DNA of 64,000 nt from the NCBI GenBank assembly GCA_963965975.1, contig OZ014411.1, positions 8,371,501-8,435,500 on the forward strand. Reading direction: 5' to 3'. This DNA is from Xestospongia bergquistia. Its lineage: Eukaryota; Porifera; Demospongiae; Haplosclerida; Petrosiidae. How positions within the stretch are numbered: the stretch's first letter is position 1; each line of letters begins with the position of its first letter. The translations under genes and the position numbers were made by a program. The notes beneath the pieces are model-generated. The model saw only the letters and a program-made list of their open reading frames with translations, was not told the origin of the DNA and searched no databases. Below are positions 1 to 12,699 of the stretch, piece after piece.

Positions 1-832
1 AATGTTATAACTTTAATAATACATAAGATAAGACCTTTAATAGGCATATAATTTTATTTAAAGTGAAGAGGATTATGAATCATGCTGTCTATATATATGA
101 TAGAATACACTAAGCATAGTTATCATTAGAAAGACAAATTCTTTAAATAAAATTTATACCATGTGAAGAGTTATAAAAACATTTGCACAGCTGTGGCACA
201 GGTTTGGTAATGTACTATTATATTATTAATATAGTCAGTTTCCTGGAATTGTTTATCTTAGACTATAGAATGCACACAACCATACTCTGTGTTATCATAA
301 GGATATAGTTCCAATTTAAATGTAATTTAAATTTTCTTGGAAAAGTATTGGAGAGTTTATATTACACAATGTAATAAAGTGATATGATTTGTTTTTCTCA
401 TTGTGTCAACATCATTTATAATGAAGGTATTAAGGCTGTGATTGTTGCACTTAAAGAACATACTGCTGCATGTCTTTATCTTCTGATGGCCTAAGATCTA
501 GATATAATTATATTATAGAAGTTCATTATGTCTGATGTATGTGTTTGCAGCTGCTTTGGATCATCAAGAGAAATGTTATTGTAGCTATTAGAATAAGGAT
601 AGCAATTTCCTATCACCACGACCAAATTCTGGCTATTGTTAAAAGTCACAATGTCATTTACACTTTTTTATGAATGTTACCATAGAGCTCATGTGCTTGA
701 GCCACTTGCTAAAGTAAACAGACCAAAGGGCTCTACTCATAAGTCAACAACAAGTCAATCCAGACACTCTTATGCTAATGGAAATGATTATCTATGGTTG
801 GTGATTACATTTATTCCGTTATCAAGATGATT
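1..832. other. AT-rich sequence with no recognised gene
   Basis: No reading frame here resembles a protein I recognise. A 64-codon frame at 636-830 has no supporting homology or splice signals that I can see. The stretch may hold decayed upstream parts of the relic described at 833-965. Confidence 0.4.
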
Positions 833-965
833 ACGAGCATATCATTGGAAATATGCTGCATACAGTGAAGGAATACTTAAATGCTTCTTATCTCTTCTTA
901 GGATATGTCAGATAACCTGTTGAAGCAGTCTTTACACCAAAAGGAACAATGCAAAGTATAGGATG
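833..965 (+). pseudogene. possible relic of a MIEAP-like middle exon
   Basis: The frame reading YEHIIGNMLHTVKEYLN, followed after a frame change by QKEQCKV, resembles the middle exons of the MIEAP-like genes here. Those read YDQCIDVVLDGMKDKLREFL and KEQYKSYG in the 35.4 kb gene, and KEQYKIYG in the 1.4 kb gene. Stops interrupt the frame, and no adjoining coil or C-terminal domain was found. The resemblance is short and could be chance. If real, it is a fifth family locus upstream of the intact 1.4 kb gene. Confidence 0.3.
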
Positions 966-1448
966 TTCCATTAAATGGTTTTAAAATTAAAAAAGCCCAG
1001 ATTAACACTAATTTATGGAATGTATTATTATAAATTTTCCCAATTTGCAGTAACATATTAATATTCTTTAATATTTAAAGAAATTTACAGATGTCATCAC
1101 TTTGTATACAAAATGTATCGTTATTAAAATATCACTTTATTATTAAATTATATTTATAATTATTTTTATTTTATCTATAGAGAAGAATACCAAAAATATG
1201 TTTATGTAATTTAAGAATAATTAATTTATTTGAGTTAAAATTTATAGCTGTATACATTATAGTACTTGATATAATATTTTTACTAATAAGCTATCTTAAA
1301 AATTTAATATTCGTAAAACGTGATCCGGCTCGTGACATTATCAACAATAAAAATTCCGACTCATGACATTATTAACAATAACAATAACTGAAGAGTTTGT
1401 TAACGCTAGAGCAATATATTCTGGTACGGTGATTGATACTAGATCGTC

Positions 1449-3276
1449 ATGTCTAAGAAATATAAAACAGTCAAGAAGTAAGCTAATGTGTTTTCTAACT
1501 GTGTGTTGTCATTATTTGTTGAAAGGTTCGATTATGAGAATTTATTCGACCAACTTGAAAGCGAAAGGCAGTAAGCTTGTTGGCCGTTTCTACGCCTTAA
1601 ATTTATATCTCCTTGATTTACTTATAGAGTCATTGGTGGAGAAATTGACGAAGCTCGTGTGAACTGTCAAATCTGGAAGCAGTATGTCATTACCATTATA
1701 ATACACGTAAATCTACTTTTATTCATCAAACAAGCATGACTAGACACTAACTAACTTACACTAATTCTAATACATATGAATGATACTTTCCCAATCTATG
1801 GTGCATACTATGCAAGTACATATATGTCCTTCAAAATAACTTTTCATTCTATGCACTGATTCTCATATACATTTCCCTTATTTTTGTATAGACAAAATGA
1901 AGAATTACTACGAATCAATAGTGAACACCAGCAGTAAGAGTACTAAACTCTGATATATGAGCAACCTAATTATATACATTTTTATATAGGGACATTGATA
2001 TACTAATTGAAGAAAAAAAAGCTTTACGAAAAAGGTTTCATATTTTAAATGGAGATATAATAATGATCTCAGTGTTGTTGTTTTTAGACTAGAAAGCCAA
2101 AGCTTTACTTTGTCTGATGAACTTGTTAAAAGGCGTTTGGCATATTCGTCACACCATGGCAAAACGATCTTGAAAGTAAACCCTTTCTGTTACAATATAT
2201 GATTGATATTTTTCAATGAGGATACACATCGTCAACTTGTGAGAAAGATTATTCAAAGAGTTGGTGCCCACATTCAAAGTGTACTTCAGGTTCCTAAGGA
2301 GTCAGTTGTATCAATTGAAAATCACAAGGAGCAGTATAAAATATATGGTATACTACTTAGTGCATGTGTTTTAAAGCAACACAGATTAAAAGAAAGGAGT
2401 TCTAGCATTATAGATAAAGTAATAACATTTAAATCTAAACTACATTAGCAATAAGTACGTTATTCAGGTCTTGGAAACGGTATCTATTTCACACAAAGAG
2501 ATTATTAGACCTCATGTTATCAAAGCTGTTGAAATGACCCAGAAGATGTTGTTAATACTACCACCATTGATTATATGGAAACCACCAGAATACAACGAAC
2601 ATCTAGTAGATACCAATCGATTAACTTGGGATGAAACGACAAGAGATGGAGTATGTCTGAAATATTACCGTCCTGTTCTATTGTATGGAAACAATCTCCA
2701 TGTTGCAGTTAAAGGTTTGGTAGGAAACAAAGAATATAAAGCATTAGATGGAGAATCAGTAGATGAACTTACACACTCAACCAATGTCACATCTCAAGAA
2801 ATGGTCATTCATTCCCAAGGTTAGTCAAGCCCTCCATGATTGAATCATGATGTCACAGCCTTTACAATAGGCAAATGAGAAATAATAATGCGTGCAAGTA
2901 GCTTTAGTAGTTAAATAACTATAGATTTATATGATATTTTGGATTTGTCATTATCACCAGAACAAAGACATGATAACTCTTCAAGTTCTCTTGACAAAAA
3001 TGCGACTGGGATGCATAGAAATTCGGGACACCTAACTAGATCATTTTCATCTGGTTATGGTGAGTATTTGTTACTGTGTATTTTGCAAAAACCAACACAT
3101 ATGATAGCAATTATAATATAATTTCATAATTAGGACAACACAGTAACAGTCCATGTGCAAACAATTGTTATAAAGATCAACACAAACCAGATGTACGTAA
3201 TACAAAAATTTATGATCCTTGTTTATTAATAATTATTATCTAGGTGGAAAAAGTCACAAATCCAGGTTACCAGTGA
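1449..3276 (+). CDS. coiled-coil protein with MIEAP C-terminal-like domain (family copy 1)
   Basis: Eleven exons sum to 1044 bases (347 residues) with consistent phases. The start ATG at 1449 is preceded by an in-frame TAG three codons upstream. Residues 1 to about 100 are a charged coiled coil encoded by mini-exons of 45, 54, 42 and 45 bases, all phase 2. The middle exon (2221-2418) carries KEQYKIYGILLSAC. The exon 2468-2819 holds the conserved domain, with LLILPPLI, then YYRPVLLYG and VAVKGLVGN. That pattern (Pro-Pro after a helix, then a YxPVLxY strand and a VxxKGxV strand) is what I recall of the C-terminal domain of mitochondria-eating protein (MIEAP/SPATA18), which acts in mitochondrial quality control in vertebrates; the function here is inferred. 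A short Ser/Asn-rich tail ends at 3276. The last introns (3193-3243) are tiny, so the tail is the least certain part. The LIM gene follows 600 bases downstream on the same strand. Confidence 0.72.
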
Positions 3277-3878
3277 AGCCCTATACTTTGCAACAGGACT
3301 TATTAAAAATACTGCTATGGTTATATTAAATAATATTGTGCTATATTTTAATTTTAATTATAGTGAAGATTCCTTCTTCAGCACAGTGTTATATTTTGAT
3401 TAAATATATGGTTATTAAAAAAATTCAGTTGTCATTTCCTGTTCATGCATAAAATGTCAAGTCCATATGTGCATTCTTGAAACATACAAACAACAATCAC
3501 CTGCTTTTGTTTAACATTATAAACAACAAACTACTATTATTAAATTTGTCCTATAATTCATCGTTATACTGTGAAGCATTTGAATGAATAATATATGTTA
3601 TAATAATTGTATATGTAAGTATGAGTCTCATCAAAGTTTATAGTGGTTGTTTGACCTCGACGCTGTATGAAGTATTAGCTTACCTTATATGGTCATTGTA
3701 TATGGAACTGCAACACTAAAGTTCATTCCAAGAACTATGAATATTATTGAGTTGTGGACGTGCCTAAGGTATTAAAATTCGTAGAAACGTCTATGGTTCG
3801 GAGAACTAATTAAAGGCATTCATGAGTTTTAAAAATTGTCATTGCTTTGCTGTCGCTCGTATTTTATGAGAGAAGAGG
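3277..3878. other. spacer between two same-strand family genes
   Basis: About 600 AT-rich bases separate the stop of the MIEAP-like gene from the ATG of the LIM gene. They must hold the first gene's 3' end and the second gene's promoter. I recognise no specific element. Confidence 0.5.
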
Positions 3879-5465
3879 ATGGCTGCTGCTGCGAAATTGA
3901 AACTAGATGAAGCGCGAGAAGAATTTCGAAGGATATCTCAAGTCAAAGAACAGGAACAAAGGTTAGTTGTTCTTAACCACTTTTATGCTTGATTTCTGCC
4001 GCCCTAGACTTTTGAGAGAATATTATGAGCATAATAAAGACCTGAAAAGGTATTGTAAACTCACAGTGTCATTAATTGGTATAAACATTCTTCTTTCTAA
4101 TTTTAGACACAACAAGGTCTTAGCTAAACAAGCTTCTGCTCTAAAAAAGTATTGTAATTATTTATATTACTATTTTACTATATCTTTTAGAGAAGTTGCT
4201 GAACTCAAGCAAAAAGTAGAGGAGCAAGAAAGGCATGTAATTGATATGTGACATGTTCAGTTACTGAATCGAACTAACCATGCATAGATTTGACAGCTCT
4301 TCTCGAGATGCACGGAAAATGTATGGTGATATGATACCTGGAGGCATTACTCATCAAGATGTCACCTTACAATATACTAATCACTTTAAGGATGCTTTTC
4401 GTAACATACCTAAAGATCTGCCAAATGCCAAAAAGTATGAAGTATGGCAGATGTGTGCTGATATAATAGAAGTGAATTAATAATATAGTTTTTAAGATTT
4501 ATCTTATCCATACATTACAGGAAAGCTTTAAACAAAACAAAGAACTTATAATCACCAACATTGTTGAATCTCTTGAAGAAGCATTGTTGGACTCAAAAGA
4601 CACACTTGATGAAGACACAAATGATCTTCATCGTGCTTTTAAAATGTTTGTAGAGACAATGAAAGAAACCAAACAGTTGGAAGAAATTAAGCATCAGGTT
4701 ATTATTATTATTCATTTGTACATATTTATTATTATTGATTTTTTCCAATGAATTTACCAATGTGATTATCATTTTCACAGATGATTTGTCAAGGAGTGTA
4801 TGATGAAGCCACTTTAAATCTGGCAATGGACATCATTACAGAGCTAGACCCAGATGACTATCTATACTTTATTGAGACTGGGAAAAAAAGAAATCGAAGT
4901 GTTCAATCACAGCAATGCCAGTCAGAAATAAAACCTACAAAAGGTACACTGCATGCACAAACAAGTACAATTAATAACTTATACTAAGACTGTTTGCTTG
5001 TTTTTCAGCATTAAAAGATGAAATGGTTTGTGCAGCTTGTAAGAAGCATTTAAAGGAGAGGTATACTATATGCAGCATACAGTGTCTTATATATGATTGG
5101 TTTTACTATACTTAGGGAAAATCCTACCTATCACTTAGGCCAATACTGGCATACTATGCATTCATATTGTGGGATTTGTCGTAGAATGGTTGATGAGGGT
5201 TTTAAGTTTCATCAGAAAACTACATATTGCAGCAGTTGTTTATGTGTTAAATGTGAAAAGCCCATAAATGATGAGGTAAGGTTCATGATCTGAGAATTAT
5301 TGAGTGCATTAATTGTAACAGGTTATGGCAACAGACAATGGAAATTATCATCGTCAGTGTTTGTCTTGTTGTCACTGTGATAAACTAAAACGTGACATGC
5401 TGATAATAAATGAGAAATTTGTGTGCAAGTCTTGCTCACAGCGTTATTATACTATAATCAACTAA
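3879..5465 (+). CDS. coiled-coil protein with two C-terminal LIM domains
   Basis: Ten exons sum to 1089 bases (362 residues). After MAAAAKLKLDEAR the coil is encoded by three successive 42-base exons (4008-4049, 4107-4148, 4191-4232), all phase 2. Exon 5 (184 bases) carries the family signature ARKMYGDMIPGGITHQDV, and the 22.6 kb gene has an exon of identical length with the same signature. Instead of the MIEAP-like domain, the C terminus has two LIM zinc-binding domains. LIM1 starts CAAC, continues HSYCGIC and ends YCSSC. LIM2 runs CVKC, HRQCLSCCHC and ends VCKSC. LIM2 has all eight ligands, but in LIM1 the Cys expected three residues after HSYCGIC is Met. LIM domains bind proteins, often at the cytoskeleton or in nuclear complexes; no partner can be named. 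The intron at 4233 starts GC rather than GT. A broken copy lies at 10.15-11.75 kb. Confidence 0.82.
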
Positions 5466-7695
5466 ACTTTTAGTTAATTTAATTTTTGTTATTTAATTTA
5501 CCACACAATACTCAAATTATCATGCTTTGCCTTTAGTTATTAAATAAACAAGTTATTAAATATTTAATATATAAATATTTAATTTACTTTCAATTATGTA
5601 TTGTACTTGCATACATATATGTATTAAGTATTAAATATGATATTATATTTTCTATTGCTAAATGCAAGTACTTGAATTCTTAATTCTCTACTACTTAGAT
5701 TTCTTAATTATTCAAATTTATTAAAAGTTTAAGAACTGTATACTCAAATCTTCAGTCATCAAACTAGCTATCTACTAGACTAGAACACATAGATAGTCCT
5801 GCTAAAATATTATAAAGAAATGATATAAGTATATCATTCCTATACTAATGATGTGTATACATAAAAGTCTTCTTTTAGTCTGACAAATTATCGTTTCCTT
5901 TCACTTTAATTGCATCCCAACCTCACCATGGTGTGCACTCAAATGTGATCACATTATATCATGAGGAGATTGACAATAAGTCTAAACCTATTCATAAAGT
6001 TTGGTTATTAAAAATTAAGATCAGGAGCCCATAGCCTTGTAAAGAAGGAAAGACTGCCACTCAAAGCCGATCACAAATGCAGCATTAGGCAACCACAATT
6101 GTCTGTTTATTACCATATTTGGAATTTTAAGTACTTTTAAATAATGAACATGTTTAACTCACTATGAATAATAATTACATAATCATTTATATATGGCTAT
6201 TTACAAACAGTATGTTTGCATGATATTTCATTACATACTTGCACACTCCTTTCTCTTTTGTGGGACAATTGGCTCCTGTTAAGATACATATAAAGCTTTA
6301 ATTAATGACATATAGCATACGAGTTAAACATACTACTTTATTTTAATGATATCTGTTGAATTTTTCACACTAAATCTCTAGATATAATAAAGAGAAACTC
6401 TGAAGCTTGTGGATAACTTTTCAGTCAGAATGAAGTTTAGAACTTGACAATCCATTATCCTTTACTAGTGAAATTGGGACCTATCATTAAGGCAAGTACT
6501 ACCATATTACTACCATATAGATGTCACGTTATATGTCGTAACTCTGCAGCAAATTGATTGAATTATACAGCTGGAAGTTTACAATGTCTAAGACATATTG
6601 TTTTTCTTGTTTATGTATAACATGTGGACATCCCTTGGGTAATAGAAAGATATGTAGATATATTAGCACATCACTGTAAAAATTATTTATGTGTACAGGA
6701 CACAAAAACAGGTGTCCTAAACTTGTCTCAGTATACACATCCTTCTAGGCACACCTCTTCTGGAAGTAGTTAGTATCACACTTTAAAATTTTGTAAAACA
6801 CACTAAACTGTATATAATAGCAAAGGTGCGTAAAACACACACAACAGTAAAAGAAGTATAAGTGAAAAATGAGTAAATGAACAATCAATTTCTTCAAACT
6901 GAGTTAAGGTTGCTGAGAAGATGCCTCACAGTAGGTGATAGTTTCTTACTTATTGGACTTTCCAAAAAGAAAATCTCAAGAAATCGGTAGAGATTTTTGA
7001 ATCCTTTTGGATAGCATATGATATAGATGAAGTATGCTCCCAGTAATGTTAGTGGAGGACTTTGCTTCACTTCCATGACTATTTGACAGTCAACAGCTAA
7101 GTCAGTTTGGGCAGTGGCTGTTTAAACATGAGTGTGATAATTCATGGAAATAGCTATTCCTAGGAAAATGTCGCAGAATCATTTTCATTACTCATACATT
7201 GTGACTTTTCTAGGAATTACAATTCCCAGAATTATTGTAACAGCTATTACACCTCTCAAATTCCTCTTGATACAATTTATAGTGTAAGCTATAACTTTGA
7301 CTGTTGTTATAAGCAATTGTGTAAACATTCTTGGAAATGTTGCTGTATCTAGAAACAAGATGTTCTTAGAATCAACAATTTCCTTCTTTACAACTTCCTT
7401 CCAGGAATTGAGAGTAGTTGAATAAGCAGAATTATCAAGTTTATTTCTTATAGGCAAAAATTATTCAAAAATAATATTAGATGATGTAATAGTGCACAAC
7501 ACATACTAAAAGATATAGTTACATTAACAAACAATGACAATATGGACAAAATTTAATATATTATGTACATTTCTACTCTCAACTTTAATGACATTGTTAA
7601 TTTCTCTTCTATCTAGTTAGTAAAACTTAACTTTGTGTGCTATAGTAAGATGAACCAATAATTACAGTGAATTCTAAAACATGAACAAGATTGGT
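5466..7695. other. 2.2 kb intergenic stretch without a supported gene
   Basis: The LIM gene ends at the left and the minus-strand Hsp70 ends at the right, so this is a convergent intergenic region. A 60-codon minus-strand frame at 6894-7076 (with NLYRFLEIFFLESPISKKLS) looks protein-like in composition, and so does one at 7188-7457. I recognise neither, and neither has clear splice sites or a neighbour it would join. They may be relics of mobile elements. Confidence 0.35.
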
Positions 7696-10017
7696 TTATT
7701 GCTGTGCAGAAAGAAAGTCACACACAGTCTTCACTTCTTTCCCAGTTACACAATATTTTGCTTTAGCTTGTATTTCTGTGCCACTGAAATCCATTGATAT
7801 GTCAACACATCGCTGTTCTCTTGAAAGCTTGTTAGGATTTGGTATATCAATAACCAACTCACCTATTTTAGTAACAAGTGTGTCAGCTGTGTATTGGACT
7901 CCCAGCCGTGGAGTTGAATATAATGTGATGGTCATAGTTGTACTGTCGTCAATAGGCATCATGTCCATTGTGAATATTTCATTTGCATTTGCAATTTCTC
8001 CTTTTTGTAGGAAAACACAAAATATTTTGTTACAACGATATTCATCATGTTCCTTTATATAAAATCGATACTGCTGATCATGCTTGCTTTCATCAAAAGG
8101 CAAAGACACTGCTATTCCATAGGTTGCATCAGCACGTCTGGCTTTTATAACTTCAGGATGTTTTCTCCAAAGAACTGCTCCTTGTGCTACAGCAAGACTT
8201 GGTGAGGTTGGTATGATAATCTCGCACTGTAATTTCTTAGAAGAGTACAGTTCAGTTATTGGTTGCTTAATCTTTTCATAGACGTATTTGCAACCTCCAA
8301 ATCCACCAACTAGGTATATTGTATCAATCTGATACTCAATGTCGTTAAGTGCTTCAAGTGTTATATCAACAATTCCCTTCAAGGCAGGACCAAACAATTT
8401 ATTTTCTACTACTTCTTTCTCAATATACAATGTATCATTATCAAAATCAATCCCCTGTAATTTCTTCACAGCTTCTTCAATTTTTGCTTCTTTATAAAAA
8501 GATATGAATTTGTTTGGTAATCCAATTGCCATTTCAATTGCCTTCCCCTCTCCGAATAAAACTTTTTGATCCTCAAATTCTTTGAAAAGCAATTTATTTA
8601 AAATTGCCAATTGTTGTGAGTAATCTCCAGTTGTGATAAAAGAACTAAAACCTTTATCACCAACTATATCTTGAAGAATTATAGAGAACTGTTCATTTAC
8701 TTTTGTTCCACCCCATGAATTACCAGTTGGAATACTAATAACCTTGACACCACCGAGGACTTCAACATGAGCTGTAACATCAACTGTTCCGCCTCCAATG
8801 TCTAAAACCATGTACCGTGTCTTTGGAGGGATTAAAGACACAGATTTTGCATCTACTACTTCTTGACTTGTCATCTTTTGGCTGTAAATAGCTGCAGCTT
8901 CAGGCTCAAGAGCAAGGCATAATTTGTCTGGATTTTTCTCAATTGGATGTGGTAACTTATGACATGACACAGGAGTAAATTGTGTTATTCCACTTTCATT
9001 AGTTAACAGCCCTGCCTAAAAATTCATGAAGAATTTAAAATGTAAGCCAATAGATAAAATTATTACCAGATAAGCAGCTTCTCTCATCATTCTCTTTCCT
9101 CGTGCATCCCATATAGCAGGTACAGTAATAACCCAGTCAAAGTCAGTTGTCTTGAGAGGTTTAGTTCCTCGAGAGAGATGATCGATGAGAGTGACTTTTA
9201 AAACCTTCAATATGAAAGCAATAACTTCAACCAAATAAAACTTTCTTCCAGAGAATGACTTCACTATTGTTTGACGGTTGATTGTCTGTTTTGTAAGATA
9301 ATAATTAATTTGCTATTATAAATATAACTACAGATGTCTAAAAGCATGCAACAAACTGCTATCACATGCATTTACATTTAATAATCTTTGTAGAATGTCA
9401 ACATACTGTTGTATACATTTACAAATATTCTATATATATTACACCCACTTCTAAGCCAGCCAGCACTATGTACTCAAACGTGACATGATCAACCTCAGAA
9501 TAGAAACCATATATCTAACATGTATGGTTTGTAAAGTTCAAAATAGTGTGGTTTAAGCTAATTGTGGTTAATGCTTCTAAAAGAGGATGTTATCAGATTC
9601 AGTAAGTTGACTACTGAACATGCAACAAGCTAATGAAATTGTAATTACCTGATCTCTTTTCATCAACATCTTGATACGTTCAAAATAAATGTGTTTGGAA
9701 TAATTTTCTTGCTGCATTCTCATATAGCTAGTTTGGGCAGTTCCACCAATTGCAACAACTTCCAACGATTGGTCGTTGTCACGAAGAAGAATGGCATTTG
9801 CAACACGAGCAGACTTCGTGTCTGAATCCAACATTAGAGTGTTAGCTCCATGTTCGAGCTTATCTCCTCCTGTTATATAGGCCAAAGAAACGGATGTCGT
9901 GCCAAAGTCGATTGCAGCAATGTTGCCTTCACTAACTGGACACCCTGAGTCAGTTCGAGCAATTTTCGTTGCTCTTGTGAATGGTTCCTTGGACTCCGCT
10001 CCTACCACCAGAGTCAT
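7696..10017 (-). CDS. HSPA12-like Hsp70 family protein
   Basis: Three exons (9649-10017, 9067-9285, 7696-9015) give 635 residues, close to the 670-690 of vertebrate HSPA12A/B. The actin-like ATPase fold is visible: phosphate loop 1 AAIDFGTTSVSLAY near residue 35, WVITVPAIWDARGKRMMREA near 170, phosphate loop 2 VLDIGGGTVDVTAHV near 255, and VGGFGGCKYVYEK near 415. HSPA12 proteins are Hsp70 relatives with the nucleotide-binding domain but without the usual substrate-binding C-terminal domain. This one likewise ends soon after the ATPase region, with DFSGTEIQAKAKY. The substrate and cell compartment are unknown. Unlike the two relatives at 27-32 kb, this copy is uninterrupted and is the best reference for the subfamily in this window. 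The start ATG is the only Met upstream of the first loop in exon 1. Confidence 0.9.
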
Positions 10018-10149
10018 ACTAACAGAACAAATCGGTCAAATTGCTGAAATGTTATCAAGTATGGTTTACAATACAAAGTCACGTGAATAAGTGCTATAAT
10101 ATACGTTTGTACAGTGACACTTTAATTTCTCTGACGGTATAATTATGTT

Positions 10150-11745
10150 TCTGCTACACTAGAAAATGTGGAGCAAGAGATGCAAAAGCAGATCATGGAG
10201 GTTCACAAAGCTAATGAGTTAGATGTTCTAATAGAACATCATACTACATTACCTGCATGATATGTAGTCAGATAAGGTTCTCAAAAAGGAAGAAGGAGAC
10301 CACATGTACAAAGGTAAGAGATAATATATATGTTATATAATAGTGTCATTCGCCATTTAACGAGCAAAGAAAATGGACTGAAGAGACCAATGATTTGTAG
10401 AGATATATACATGCCTAAAGCTTAAGTAGTAATTGGTCATATTATTTTTTGGCATTAGTGAGATACAAAAGCTTGAAGAAGTCGAGATCCAAAACATTAA
10501 TACTTTAATGATTATTTCCACATATATTTTTAAAAGTATAGACTGACCAGTGCGCCTCAACATCCACATAAAATGTATGGTGATATGACACCAGAGATAT
10601 TACTCATCAAGATGTCACCTTAATATACCAAGTACTTTAAAGATACTTTCTGTAACATGCCCAAAGCTTTGTAACATAAAGACAAGTATAAATTTTGGCA
10701 AAAGTGTGCCATAGTACAGGTGAAGTTAGCTAAATAAGCCACACTTCAAAATATTACTTGACGATGAAAGGGATTGACTAATAATTAAATCATGTATATT
10801 TAAGTATAAAATATGTAACTCAGTTATGATTAATATTCATAGCCTTTTCCAGGAAGCCACAACTATAAATAAAGACAATATCATAACTTGTTGTCTTCAC
10901 ATAGAAGAAAACAGAGAGATGGTCATCTCTACTATGGTAAATTGTCATCAGAAAGTACTTACTGATAAATCTGACTATCTCAGTGAAGAAATAACAGATC
11001 TACATGGAGCCTTCAAAATGTTAATCAATGATATAAAAACGAAGACTCTGGCAAGTAACCAAAAGTCATATGTTTTAAAGTAAAATGTATACATGTGCTT
11101 GAAATTATACACTATTCAGGTGGCTGCAGATCATGAGATGTCTGTTCCTGATGATGTATGTAACTAGATAATTGATGTTATAATGAATCTAGATCCTAGT
11201 GATTACATTCACTTTATTAAAACTAGGAAGACAATAAAAGAAAGTACAACTGCCGAGAACTGACTATAAGCAAATGCTTGCTAGTAATGAATAATTATTA
11301 CTTTAAAATCATTACTTCTTAATAGCTGAAAGTGTTAAAAATATATGTGTCCTGCTTGTAAAAGGAAGGTCAAGGAAAAGTAAACTTATATACTACAAAA
11401 TAAAATATATTAATTTCCCATGGCTCATAGATCTCGAGATGAAGTACCTCAGTATCACTTAGGGGAATATTGACGTAGATAACGTATGTATTATGCTACT
11501 TGGATGTGGTGGAAAGGTTCAAAATCTTGATCTGTTCAGTTTGTATTTTGATCATACATATTGTGTGAATTCTTTATCCAAAGCTTCTGGCAAACCTATT
11601 GAAAAAGAGGTAAAATGGTTTACAAATCCATACATGAATTTTTCTTTGCAGTGATGACTGAAATAGGCAAACTCCATTTGCCATACTTTCAATGCCACAG
11701 ACGTCATCATTATGATAAAAAATTGATGATAATAAATAACATGTT
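10150..11745 (+). pseudogene. broken copy of the LIM coiled-coil gene
   Basis: Pieces match the intact gene at 3.9-5.5 kb in order. A charged coil lies near 10165. A KMYGDMTPE signature lies at about 10572. A DLHGAFKMLINDI stretch near 11000 matches DLHRAFKMFVETM. Then come a stretch ending in DPSDYIHFIKTRK (original DPDDYLYFIETGK), CPACKRKVKEK near 11350 (original CAACKKHLKER), and a decayed LIM pair to about 11745 with DKKLMIIN (original KRDMLIIN). Stops and frame changes occur in most exons, several LIM cysteines are lost, and the coil is only partly recognisable. Exon order and intron positions are kept, so it arose by DNA-level duplication and not by retroposition. Confidence 0.8.
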
Positions 11746-12690
11746 TTTACATGTGTTATCATTGCTACAAACCTTATTAAGCTATTAACAGGTAAGCAAA
11801 AAAAAGATGTTATATTCATTACAAAGATAAACTATTATTTGCATAGATCTACATACAAGGAAAATTATATTTGTCTATGCACACTCTTAAAATTGATTGG
11901 TTAATTTAACTAATACATGGTTATACAGGTTACATATGCAAAATTAAACATTTTACTATTTTGATTACTAATGTATTATGAAATTGATAGCTATGTAGCT
12001 ATATAAACAGTAGTATATAGTAATGAAAACAATATTATGATTACTTTTTGACAAACATAACTTTGCAATGGAAACCTATATAACCAACTTATCATTAAAT
12101 CAACACTAAATTTGTTCAATGTAGAACATGACTTTTTAAAAGTTGAAATGCAATTGATAATCACATAACATAACAAGTAATGTTGTGGATTTTAGCAAGC
12201 AACTTAATTCAATATTAATGAACTGCGTTAACGTTTAATTACATTCAAGTGTAATTCAAGTGGAAATAATGCATTTCTGTCATTGTTGTTTTGTCAATAA
12301 GACTTTGTAACATGATAAATGTATTTATGTCATACTGTGGTTTTAGCTTGATTAAGATTCAATTCTTTCAAATAGTGTTTTGGTGAGAGGGATTATGTTT
12401 TTATTATGTATCTAGTTCTCATGTTGATCACCATTATTTACTTAAGACAGTTTAGGAACTTCACTAGGCAATGAATAAACTACCCACCTACTTTGGAGAT
12501 GACTATTCCTGAAATCAGTTCAACTTCTCTGCCAACTAGAATCAGTTCTTCATTTTCCCAACTTAATCATTGTTACTAGGCAAGGGATGAAGAGAAGTTT
12601 TATTTCTAGTAATTATTGTTACTAATAAGATCTCTCATATTTCCTCCAACAAAATTCATAGCTTTTTAATGCATAATATCAAGTTCTACA
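11746..12690. other. AT-rich sequence with an old trace of a dispersed repeat
   Basis: At about 11920-12000 the sequence reads like a diverged copy of part of the repeat found at 19.8-20.6 and 29.3-30.2 kb: both contain ACTATTTTGATTACTAATGT-like text followed by a TATGxAATTGA segment. No coding potential is seen. Confidence 0.35.
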
Positions 12691-12699
12691 TGTATTTTA

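Noticed and set aside
1908-2162. 84-codon minus-strand frame
   Set aside because: It is antisense to coil exons of the 1.4 kb gene, which have consistent phases and splice sites.
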